This document shows positions 12,112 to 22,900 of a stretch of 64,000 nucleotides of DNA, in pieces; positions within the stretch are counted from its first letter, which is position 1, and each line of letters starts with the position of its first letter. Source of the DNA: Cyathus striatus (taxonomy: Eukaryota; Basidiomycota; Agaricomycetes; Agaricales; Nidulariaceae); NCBI GenBank assembly GCA_025738555.1, contig JAOVFP010000009.1, positions 62,001-126,000 of the forward strand, read 5' to 3'. The position numbers were made by a program, and so were the translations under genes. The notes beneath the pieces are model-generated. The model did not search any database and was not told the DNA's origin. It saw only the letters and a list, made by a program, of their open reading frames with translations.

Positions 12112-14457
12112 TTAGTTTTCCATGCCATCCATCGGGTAGAGGTGAACATTGGAGAATTTGGCCTTGATATGCTCCAAGAGCCATTCAAAGGGAGTAGCAT
12201 ATGTGATATCGGTAGAATCATCATAACCACATCCACTGATAATGAGTGCTGCTGCACACCCCTTGCTGTCGACGATAACAGAGCCGGAGTCACCACACTT
12301 GGAAAACCCTAAATGCATGTCCTGTGGAAAGATCGCAAACTCCAATGACATATGTTCAGTGCCATCTGACAAGTACTCACACATGAATGATCTGATTCCA
12401 TTGCCATAACCAATTGTCATCTTCGTCCTGCCGCCATTCTTGATTAGCTTGTTGTATGACTGACCTTTTGTGTCTTGTGTTTTCAGAAAATTGTTGCATG
12501 GCTGATCTTGTGTGTCTTGCTTTTTCGGATGGGTCAGCTTGTCTTCAGGGATGACACCATGAATTGGTAAGAGGCAGTTGCAGCGATAGTTGGGGTATAT
12601 GAGCTTGTGGGGGTACATCAAGCACCCAAATTTGTTCACTTTCATCTCTGTCCATGGACATATCAGTTAGAATGGATGTGGAGTAGACTGAAAGCTAGTA
12701 GAACATACCCAAGTCGATCACATTGCCTCTAAAGTTGGGCCAGTTTATCTTACTGCGGTCGAGTTCAATCAAGGCCCAATCCTCGCTGTTGCATCTGTGT
12801 CATATCCGTGACAATCCCTGTACCATTGGAGTCAACTCCGGGTTTACTCCACTTTTAGTATGTTTCCTCCGGACTATGTATACTTGTTATATATCGAACT
12901 CTTCCTTACTAATGTTTACTTGTAACTGTTTACTTGTTCCTTCCCTTTAATATTACTACCTCGTTCTCCGGCCGCGGCCATTTCTCCTATGACTATAATC
13001 TAGAGGCGTACTACTAGTTTACCATGTTCTACATTTCATGGAGTTTACTTAACCCTAGGATGCCACATACCCATGGGCATTACTCCGTATGCATTCAGAC
13101 AAAGTAGTTTACTATATAAACTACTCCTGTAATGTAGATAGACTTCAGTTTCAAATCAACTACGTTTACACCCTTCTTCCACTTGGGCCTTGAGCCAACT
13201 CCGCTATTTTGCCACTTACTCCACTTTGTTCTAAATACAGAACTGGAAGTCCAAGGGGTGCAACACACAAGTTGAAGCCAACGTTCCACTACTCCCGTAC
13301 TTGTTCATTATCTCCACACACCTTACTAACGTTGTACAAGTTACTCCTCTATTAGACTATCTACTCCGAGGTTCTTGTCCCTAGTGGAATAGAATGGGAC
13401 GTGACAATCTGGAACCTTTGCCAACACTAATAGGAGGGGCATAAAGTATGTGGCCAATGATAAAATCCTTCTGTTGGCTCCAATTTTTAATAACATTGCT
13501 CCAGAAGGTTTCGAGTTTCTTAACCACTGTCTCCCCATCCTTCAATCTAGACTCGATCTTTGCTCATTTCTTTTCAGTGTCATCAGTGTTCTCCTTTCTC
13601 TGCAGTTCATTTAGCTCCCACTCATCTCTGGCTGACCACATCTTAAGTATGTTGATCTTGTCTGATATGGACTGAACCATGTCATCAAAAGCTGCAGGAC
13701 TGGGTAGCATGACTTGAACAGCATCCTGACTGCTCTGCTTATGATCATAAACAATATTGGGTGCCTCTCATGGAAGTACAACATGCCGTGCAGTTAAAAG
13801 GTAGATGTTGTTGCCTGAAGAGAGGTAAATACCTCTGGTGCCCTCAGAGCCCGGAATTTGAATGGAAGCAATGGGAAGACCAAGTGCAGTGGTAAGAGAA
13901 CCACAAAAGCATGAGATTGGGTTAGCAGTGGGGACATAGTCGAGAAGTGTACAGCTGTACCACCTGAAGAGTGATTCATGAAAAGCTATCTCAGTGCCGT
14001 CAATATGAAATGATACAAGAATATGCTTGCAGGCATGGGCTGCTTCCTCAGCAAACTCACGGGAGAGAGAGCTGGGAATGACACTGATCCACAAAACAAT
14101 GGGACCGACTGTCTCTTCCAATGGGTTGTACTTGACTGGTTCGGCGAAGCAGACGACATCAATTGTTGTCCACTTGACAGCAACAGAGTCATGGTACTTG
14201 TAGATCTGTGTGCCCATATCCTCCCATATGGTTGCAAACTTGTCATTGAAGACTGGCCTGTTGATCTTTGGTATGTGATATGCTTCTGGCTCAACAGGTC
14301 TCTGAAATGGGGCACCTAAATGAAAGATTGAGATTGGTTTTGAAGGTAAGCCGTAGTAGTAGTTCCTCCTCTCGTATTTGGCATCAGTGTCCCTGAATGA
14401 ATAGATGGCCTGAGGAAAAGTATCATTGAAATTCTTTATGATGTTGGATTTGGACAT
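12112..14457 (-). pseudogene. chymotrypsin-like serine protease, disrupted
   Basis: PA-clan (trypsin/chymotrypsin-like) peptidase relic. From the ATG at 14457: about 200 residues of N-terminal domain, then IYLLTARHVVLP with the catalytic His (about 13800), EDWALIELD with the Asp (about 12780), and CGDSGSVIVDSKG with the Ser (about 12290-12250), ending at 12112. All three triad residues are present. It is broken by in-frame TGA codons at 13768-13770 and 13564-13566, and by a 609-bp solo LTR at 12798-13406. Removing the LTR and one copy of its 5-bp duplication restores the reading frame exactly. A paralog lies divergently at 14885-18319. Which substrate it cleaved is unknown. Confidence 0.75.
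12798..13406 (-). mobile_element. solo LTR, 609 bp, with 5-bp TSD
   Basis: Read on the minus strand it starts TGTCACGTCC and ends GGATATGACA, the short inverted ends typical of an LTR. It is flanked by the direct repeat atctg at 12793-12797 and 13407-13411. There is no internal retroelement coding, so it is a solo LTR left by recombination. It shares ends with, and is distantly similar to, the LTR at 16971-17632. Confidence 0.8.
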
Positions 14458-14884
14458 GGTAAAAAACTTTTGTGACAGTAAAGTATGAAATTTAAATGGA
14501 CTTAAATACTTGTGGGAGGGGGTTAGGAGGATATAGCTAGTGATTGAATATATGAATGTATATAATTATTTGGTTTGAATAATTCATTGGTTAGTAAGCA
14601 AGCAAGTTATATTCATTGGTTCAGATTGGATATGATTACTTACCTCAATTGATCATCAAACCATCAACAAACCATAATCATGCCGATGCTGCCGAGAATG
14701 TCGGTTGCTGCAATCATACTGAACTTTGGATATCTGACTTCCTTGTTCTTTCGAACATGATTCCACAGACTTGCAAAATGAGCTGTAAACACAATCACAA
14801 ACGTGCTTCCTTGCCCAACATGATACTTCAAGTCTTTTCGACTCTCCTTTTAGAAGATCCTCTTGTTCTCATACTACTACCACC
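14458..14884. other. divergent intergenic region between protease paralogs
   Basis: Presumed shared promoter region of the two head-to-head protease genes. A 90-codon frame at 14616-14888 (+) has no family features and overlaps the next start; it is not supported as a gene. Confidence 0.35.
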
Positions 14885-14941
14885 ATGAACTCTCCTAGTG
14901 TTTTCTCTTCCCCCCAAGAAATAGATACGTGTTCACCCACA

Positions 14942-15301
14942 ACCCCCCTCAAAGCCAAATTGTTGAGTACCAATGACCTTTATATCCCACAGAATACTGA
15001 CATATTGAGTACCATTAGTCCATCCACTCAGCTCAGCTCATTGTTTCTAGTGTCAAAGGGAGGCGATTCTCTCCTGCATACACCCATAACCCCCCTCAAA
15101 GCCAAATCGTTGAGTACCAACAACCTTTATATCTCACAGAATACTGACATATTGAGTACCATTAGTCTGTCTGCTCAGCTCAGCTCATCATTTCTAGAGT
15201 CAAAGGGAGGCAATTCTCTCCCACATACACCCATAACCCCCCTCAAAGCCAAATTGTTGAGTGCCAATGACCTTTGTATCTCACAGAATACTGACACACT
15301 G
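14942..15301 (+). repeat. 147-bp in-frame tandem repeat (49 aa)
   Basis: Units start at 14942, 15089 and 15236 with acccccctcaaagccaaa; the third is partial. The spacing is exactly 147 bp, so the coding frame is kept. Each unit encodes TPLKAK-LST-N-LYI-QNTDILSTI-like sequence. Point differences between copies show it is not a recent expansion. Confidence 0.85.
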
Positions 15302-15656
15302 AATAGTCTTGTTAGAAAAATTTCAGAGCTGGAAGAGGCTCATAATTCAGATGAACCTCACACCAAATGTGTAAGGGTGGATTCTTCAAACCCTGCTCCT
15401 CCATTTACTGATGATGGTGTCAATCTAAAGCCAAGAGCTCTAGCCTCAAGTTTCCCCTCAACACCCATATCAACCTTTCATGCATGATCACACCAGCACT
15501 CTAGATATATCTTACAGCCAGTGTTCAACCAAAACCTCACAAATATATGGGAGAAGATGGGAATGCACATCTACAAATATCTCGATTCTGTTTCTATCAA
15601 GTGGACAACAATCGATGCTGTTCACCTTGGCAAAGTCAATATGGATGGTCAAGAGG

Positions 15657-16417
15657 TAGTGTAGGTGGCAAAACCTCCCAGATCATTTGCCATTCACCTG
15701 GCATGGCAAAACCCTGGCATGGGAACATGGTGAAATATGGCGAGACTGGCGATGGAACAAAAATTAATTCAGCTATGAATGAGTGATGGATAGACATTAG
15801 ACTACAAAATATGTATTCTATTAGACACCCATTGAGCAGAGTAATGAATCGGCATCCCATACACCATTATCATTACCTATATCAGCTCCAGCAACCATAT
15901 TTTGAAAGGTAGGTAGTTGTCCATCGCGTATTCTGTCAATAAGAGAGATATCATAAACATCTCTTACTGGAATAGTAACACTCAGGCCATCACCAGTCTC
16001 TGCTGTATATATCAGCTGCAAGTTGGCTGCCTGCCACTTTTCATATCCAATCTTCTTGCACTCCTGTGCTAGATGTATGAGGCATCAATTGTCATGGTGA
16101 ATTATGTCTTTGGAGCAGTAGTTGCAGGTAACTGTCCATCATTTAGTCCTTTCATTACGTTCCTTTTTGACAAAATGTGCATAGATTGCTGAATCCTCAG
16201 GTCTTCCACCCTTATTGCCAGCCATAGTAGAGATATTTTATGGCACAATGCCCAGCAATGACTAGTACACTATTTTTTGTAATTACATAAGCTTATGATA
16301 CGATTTGGTATTGCCAGGTATTGCCACCCTCTTTCACTCGAACCGTTTCACCACCAGGCGATCGCCAGGTGGCGATACCTGGCACGGCAAAACGGTGAGA
16401 TATTGCCAACAACACTA
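15657..16417. mobile_element. hAT-type MITE, 761 bp, with 8-bp TSD
   Basis: The left end reads tagtgtaggtggcaaaacct; the right end, reversed, reads tagtgttgttggcaatatct. Both start TAGTG. A perfect 8-bp duplication, tcaagagg, lies at 15649-15656 and 16418-16425, as expected for hAT transposons. No transposase frame is present, so it is non-autonomous. It is inserted in the protease paralog. The element at 60739-61820 has the same kind of ends. Confidence 0.85.
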
Positions 16418-16970
16418 TCAAGAGGTCCTTGGCCCTGCCACCATATGGATTGGCATAGTTCCTCATTCCCTTTCCAACCAGCTTGCAGAAGAAGCTATTC
16501 ATGCATGCAGGCTCATTGTCATGTCATTTGATATTGATGGTATTGAGGTAGCTTTCCGAAATTCCATACTGAAGCGTCATAACTGTAAACTCCTTGACTA
16601 CGTTTCTAATTGCAATCCCCTCACCCACTATCATTCTCCCTTCACTCCATCACTTGGTCTCCCTATCGCTTCCATCAGTACTTCAGGCACTAGCAGCACT
16701 GGGGGCTTGTTTCTCTCAGCATGGGGAAAAATTTATTTGCTCACAGCTAGGCATGTAGTTCTTCCCCAACTGAAACATTCAAACAATGTTTATTACAAAC
16801 CACATAAGGGCAAGGATGATGTTGAGGTCATGCTTATTGGACCTTTGTCGTTCAACAGTATAGCAATGTCTGTCAATGAGGATATTGCAGCTTTACAAGA
16901 TCAGCTAGAGGACATAATGGATGAATTCAAGAAAAGGGAGATTACAGAGACTATCAATGCACTGCATTCA

Positions 16971-17632
16971 TGTCACGACCGTGCCCCTAGCCTGACTTGG
17001 CGGCGGAGTACAAGAGAGTGACTGCGGAGAAGCGAGGGGTGAGTGTAAGACGAAAGTGGAGAACGACAACTCAGGGGGTAGGACTTCGGCTTCAGTTTAT
17101 GTGCTGCGCCCCTGGGATTCCCGGTCCTGGATTTCGGAGTAAGGGCAAGCCCTTTGGAGAAGACGAGAGACGGAGGACGAGAGGTGTAACTCAAGTCAGA
17201 CGAAAGGGTGAGGACGTAGTTCAATATGAAACTAAAGACTAAGTACAAATCGAGTACTACTTAAATACTAGAGACTCGGAGTAAGTAAAGGCCGCTGGCC
17301 AAGGCCAGCGGAGAAGTACGGTCAGGGTAGGCGTACGTAGAATGAAAACTATAACTAATTAAACATAATAAAACACGTCGGAGAAGTGAGTGCGTATGGC
17401 GGTGTAAAGTAAAACTGATAGTGGCGCACTTAAGAATGATAAGTGACTCACTATGAGATGTATACTACATTACTGAGGGGATAGCTCAGTAGAATGGAAG
17501 AAAGGAAACAAGAGTAATCTATGTACAGTAATCAGTATGTAATACTAAGAGCGTAAGCAAGGTTTGGAGTAAGCAAAGGAAAAGGCGGAGTAAAGCATAG
17601 GAGTCCGGAGGTAGGCGATACGGGATATGACA
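16971..17632 (+). mobile_element. solo LTR, 662 bp, with 5-bp TSD
   Basis: Starts TGTCACGACC and ends CGGGATATGACA, flanked by attca at 16966-16970 and 17633-17637. It contains a perfect GC-rich hairpin (about 17290-17311, ccgctggcc-aa-ggccagcgg). No coding region is seen. It is distantly related to the LTR in the opposite paralog but inserted at a different position. Confidence 0.8.
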
Positions 17633-18319
17633 ATTCATTCAATTGCATTGTGCTAAATGGGTGGTGTGAAGGTAAAAATAGAGTGATCAGCCAGGTCATC
17701 TATGCTCCACCTTCAGATATATCTGTGGGAATACATGGGCACATGGAGGATTATGCACTGGTGGAAATCTACGAAGAGAAACTGGATATGGGCCATTTTT
17801 GAGGCAATGTAATGGATTTGGGTGTGTTAAACCATATCTCCTCAAATTTCTCTATTCTAACTGCTGTATTCAGGGATGGAGATACCATCTCAGGAATTTT
17901 TGAGCATGATGCACAATGACTTCATATATCCCAAAGATGGTCTTCTTCCTATCCAAGGAATTGTCCCAGACACTGAGTTAAGAATACCCCTTGAAAAAGT
18001 GACAAAGAATGGCGCATGTATGAGTGTTACTACTGGCCTGAGTTTGGGGATCAAATCTTTTATGTGCTCCTCATATGATGATACTCCCTCACATACCAGC
18101 ATGGAATATACAGTCATTGAGGTAAGCTCTAATATGTTCTCTGACTACGGGGACTCTGGCTCAGTTATAATAGACAGTAAAGGTTGAGCTGCAGCTCTTC
18201 TCACATCCAGTGCAGAATCAGAAGATTATGGATGTGATATTTCTTATGCAAGTCCATTGGAGTGGATTTTGGATAGAGCTAAAGCGCTTTTTCTGGACAT
18301 CAGATTATATTCTATTTAA

Positions 18320-19506
18320 CCATCATTTGCACCTTTCCTCAAGAACAGCCATCTACATTCACATTCCTCGCAGCACATGCCATTAGATACATATCATAGA
18401 ACATGTAATGTATGCCGCTTCACAATGTATGTAAAAGGGAAACTTCCCTAATCCAACACAAGGATATTGTGTAATTTTAAAAAATTGTAACTTTGACTGA
18501 ATGAAATGGGTACTTAGTACTTCTGAGTCCCACAAACTACAAGCATGCTATTGATTAGTGCTGACAAAGAAATTCTGTTTGGGTCAACAGCCACACAGCC
18601 ACACATGTGTTGCTATGCACACTACACAGCCACTATGCATTTTGGGTCCTTATGCAGACAAATAGGGGAAGCAAGCTCCCCCAATTAAAAAAATAGATAT
18701 TCATTTGGATGCTTAGGAGGGATGAACTTGGTTGAGGTGTTGGTTTGTGTCAGATAATGGTGAGTATTTTTAGGTGAGCAGGAGGGGGCGGGTGCGAGTG
18801 CAGGTGGATCTTCCCTATGTCTGCTTAAATCAATCTGCTCACTGCTGCTTTCATGAATGAGTCCTTCCTTCTCTCAGTCTATCCCAAGTCTCCAGTACAG
18901 TAGGTCACGTGTGTCGGTGTTGTTTTCGGAATCATACTTAGTGGACCGGAGTTGCCAGATGCCCACTGCACTCACATAACATATTACATAATCTACCCCT
19001 CCTTCCAGAGTCATTATTTGCTAATGTCAACCCAATGACCCACGTGTGAACATTGCCATCATTATGACTGCCATGTGCTGGGTGACTAGACCAGAGGCTG
19101 ATCTGCCTATCCTGGGAATGAGATCACACTTTTTGTCATGTGAGGATGTGTGGGCTATCTCGTTGATAGGCAGACTGGTCAAACTCATTAAGGTTTTGGT
19201 GTAGTGTTCCTTACCCTTTGCCTTCCCCAAATGCTCATCCCTCCCTCATGTACAATATACCCTATTATTCTTCAACATACATACAGTATTAGTTCCTGTA
19301 TATATTTCAGAGAAAATATTAGGTGTAATAGTGGAAAAAGGAGCAGTGCATGAGCTCTAAATTGAAACCAGTACAATACTGCTATAGTAGGCTGTTACAT
19401 TATTGCCCTGCATATTTTACAACATTTTCATGATATTTCAACATTTTAACCTCACATAGATCTTTCTTATGAGTCCTTAGATGTTTTTGATGTCCCAGTC
19501 AGGTCC
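18320..19506. other. no supported gene
   Basis: Non-coding DNA downstream of the protease relic. Small hairpin-like words occur (tagggggaag...ctccccc type near 18665). The frame at 19027-19230 (-) has no family features. Confidence 0.35.
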
Positions 19507-19577
19507 CACAGTGTGGGACAGAGGTGGGACAGGACTGTCATTCATCTCCCCCACCTGGGACATCATGTGACATCTGG
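19507..19577 (-). repeat. dispersed terminal-like repeat, copy 2 (inverted)
   Basis: The reverse complement starts atgtcacatgatgtcccagg and continues with a GTGGGGGAGA word shared with copies at 8311 and 26264. It faces copy 1 (11.2 kb away), and also forms an inverted pair with copy 3. Either pairing could mark the ends of an old element. Confidence 0.45.
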
Positions 19578-19617
19578 CACAGGCAATAATTCTAACTGGA
19601 GGGGCCTCTGCGTTGTG

Positions 19618-19964
19618 TATAAGATATAACGACTAGATAATAAGAGAATACTCAGTTCTCGTATCGTTGTGAGACAAACTGTAATATATTACCTAGATAA
19701 TAAGAGAATACTATGGTAGGTAATATATGTAAGTAAGAGTATGGCTAAATATAAAGAGCTCTGCTCACCTCAGTTCTCGTATCGTTGTGAGACAAACTGA
19801 GGGAGCAGATATCTTTGTAATCTACTTAAATACTAGAAAGATCGAAAAATTTGTAAGTACCATGAGTCAATGCACGTCATAGGCAGGGAGAGTCGGCATC
19901 CTGTTTGTCGGCACAGCGCATCAATAGTGCATGGATTGCATAAGCAACCCTCCGTGTTCCAACA
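19618..19964 (-). repeat. Copia 3' LTR
   Basis: 347 bp, starting TGTTGGAACACGGAGGG on the element strand and ending TTATATCTTATA, so TG...TA ends instead of the usual TG...CA. A 31-bp segment occurs twice inside it, at 19651-19681 and 19769-19799. Confidence 0.9.
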
Positions 19965-19971
19965 CTCCCCC

Positions 19972-22900
19972 TCAATCCTTGCGTGCCCTTAATCCCAATT
20001 GTGTCGTGAAATGTTTCACCTTAGCGCTCGGAAGCGCCTTCGTCAATGTATCAGCTATCATATCGTCTGTGGGACAGTAAACCAACTTAATCTTCCCTTC
20101 CTCGACAATCCAGCAGATAAAGTGAAATTGAATATCAATGTGCTTGGTTCGCGCATGATATTGTTGGTCCTTGGTAAGTGCTATCGCAGATTGGTTGTCG
20201 CCGTATAGGGTCGTAGGTCCTGATATTTTACCAAACAGCTGTCCAATCAGTGTCCGGAGCCAGAGTGCTTCTTTGGCAGCATGAGTAGCTGCCACATATT
20301 CGGCTTCCGTCGTGGACAATGCGATGAGGTCCTGTCGCTTCGAGCTCCACGACACAGCTCCTCCATCTATCAGGAATGCATACCCGGAAACTGCCCTACG
20401 GTGCTCCAAGTTACTTCCATCTGCATCGCCAAATCCTTCGAGGTCTAACGATTTATGTCCATAGGTGAGCTCGTACTCCCTTGTTCCTGCAAGATACGCG
20501 TAGACTGCGGCTACTGCTTCCCAATGCGCTGGTCCAGGATTTTCATTGAAACTCGCAAGCTGGCCGACTGCATAGGTGATATCTGGCCTCGTTCCTAGTG
20601 ACAAGTATTGAAGTGAACCAACCGCTTCACGGTATGGTTTGTTCCTCATGCAAGCAAACTCTTCTGCGGTCTGGGGGCACTGGGACTTCGACAGTCGTAG
20701 GCCAGGGCTCATCGGCATGGCTCGAGGTCTTGCACCTGTAAAACCGAAACGCTCGAGGATGGAGTCTACGTATGCTTTCTGGGACAAGGACAAGGTACGC
20801 TCTTCTCGATCTCGGTGTACAGCAAATCCTAATATCCAATGTATTTCCCCCATATCCAATATCTCAACCTCTTTCCGCAATGCTGCCTTCACCTCATCCA
20901 TCAGGGTCATTGCCGATGTGGCAATTGTGAGGTCGTCGACATGTGCAGCAATTAGGATGGATCCCCGCTTGTCAACACGATAGAAAACGGCTTGGTCAAC
21001 CTCACATTGCAACATCCCAAGGTGGCCCTTCAAGATAGAGTTCAGTTTCTTGTACCAATGGCGGCCACTTTGCTTCAGTCCGTACAGTGGGCGTAGGAGG
21101 CACAACACTTTCTTCGGGTCTGAGGTAAGATGTAGTCCGGGTGGTAGTTTCATGTATATCACCTCGTTTTGTTCAAAATCTCCGTTTAGATATGCACTTT
21201 TGACATCGACCTGGTGGATTTCATAGTCAAGTTGAGCAGCGTATGCAAGGATGACGCGAATTGATGCCATCTTGGCTACTGGAGCATATGTGTCAAAGAA
21301 ATCCACCCCGGGGACTTGAGAGAAACCTTGTGCGACGAGGCGAGCTCTATATCGCTGGATGTTGCCGTTCATATCTCTCTTTACAGCATACACCCACCGG
21401 CACCCGACTATGTTCGCATCTCGAGGTGGGACTTCAAGCGTCCAAGTCCCATGTGCCTCAAGTGCCGCCTGTTCCTCAAACATTGCTTCCTCCCATCGTG
21501 GCCAGTCCAGACTTCGTTTTGCTTCCGCAAATGAACGTGGTTCGAGTCCATGAGCCTCAGCCATTGCTGCCACCATTGCTAGTCCGGTAATCTCCTCCTC
21601 CAGTTGGGGTGCCTCCGTCGTTTCTTCAAAACCTCCAGGTATCTGCATCCCCTTTGGTAACATGTTGCGAGGGGACTTCCGAATCATTGTAGTGCCAACA
21701 CCATCCTGGATGTCTCGAACGTACTGAGAGGGTTTTCGTATGCGTTGGGGACGAGAGTCAGTAGGAGCAGTGGGGAGTGATGAATGTGTAGGGTTAGAGG
21801 GTAAGCTGCGTTGCTCATTGACTATTCCCTCCCCCTGGTTTTCGTCCTCCTCGCTATTTATCTTGACGTTGGGGTCGACTTTATCCGATTCCTCCCCCTC
21901 GAGTACAACGTCCTCCCCCTCAGGCGCAACATCCTCCACCATCTCAGGCTCGGCTAGCACCTCAGATTCAGAGAAGAATACCGAACACTCCACTCCTACA
22001 CTGCGCTTTTCAGGCCAGTAAACACGATGACCATTGCTATGCTGATCATATCCAACCCATCAACCTTCCTTTGCACGAGTGTGGATCTTCCCTCCATCTG
22101 GATCATGAACCCATACTTTACTCCCCCACAGCGGCAGGTTTCCAAGGTAAGGTACCTTATTGTTGACCATTTCATAGGGTGTTTTACTGCTCAAGGCCTT
22201 CGTCGATGTACGGTTCTTCAAGAAGGCAGCGTGCAATAGTGCTTCTCCCCATAAGAACGAGGGAAGAGCGGCTGTTAATAACATTGCACGAACCTTCTCA
22301 AGCAAGGTGCGATTCAGGCGCTCGGAGACTCCATTCTCCTCAGGTGTATCATGAATGGTAAGTTTTTGCTGAATCCCATGCTGGTCAAGGTACTGGCAAA
22401 ACTCGTCGGATAGATATTCACCTCCTCGGTCAGAGCGCAGGCATGTAACGCGAGCCTTCAAGTGTGTACTTACCCAGGCCTCGAAGCTTTTGAATGACGT
22501 AAAGGCCTCATCCTTCTTACGGAGAAGGTAGATCGTTGTCCAACGTGAGTAATCATCAGTAAAACTGATGAAATATCGTCGATGACCCAGAGTCTCCGTA
22601 TCCGCTGGTCCCCAAATGTCCGAATGGACTTCCTCTCCAAATGAAGTAGCCTGTGGTCCAGCACGTTCTTTTGGGATGGGCCTGCGTGAGGCTTTAGCCT
22701 GGATGCAAATGTCGCACTGTACAGGTTCGTCCGAGTTGATGATTTCTATCCCGCTAATCAAACCCTTCGTTATCAGCTCTCGTGCCGCTCGAGGGGCAAT
22801 GTGTCCCATCCTCCGATGCAAATCCATGACAGACAACTTCGTCAACCGGGAGTCCACTGCTGCTGCTGCATGACCTCCTCGAGGTACAATATACAATCCA

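Larger units (their letters stand above)
14885..18319 (+). pseudogene. chymotrypsin-like serine protease paralog, disrupted
   Basis: Second protease copy, head to head with the first. The N-terminus from 14885 is Ser/Thr-rich and carries a 49-residue repeat. Then come IWEKMGMHIYKYLDSVSI (about 15547-15600), GPATIWIGIVPHSLSNQ resuming after a MITE, KIYLLTARHVVLPQ (catalytic His, about 16730), EDYALVEI (Asp, about 17750) and YGDSGSVIIDSKG (Ser, about 18150), ending at the TAA at 18317-18319. In-frame TGA codons stand at 15485-15487, 17800-17802 and 18185-18187. It is also broken by a 761-bp hAT-type MITE and a 662-bp solo LTR. An intron at about 17822-17874 sits at the same place as in the paralog. 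It is clearly dead now; the family probably had multiple copies. Confidence 0.75.

Noticed and set aside
13564..18187. UGA recoding or selenocysteine use to explain the TGA-interrupted protease genes
   Set aside because: TGA works as the normal stop in the Argonaute gene, and both proteases also carry unrelated insertions, so decay is simpler.
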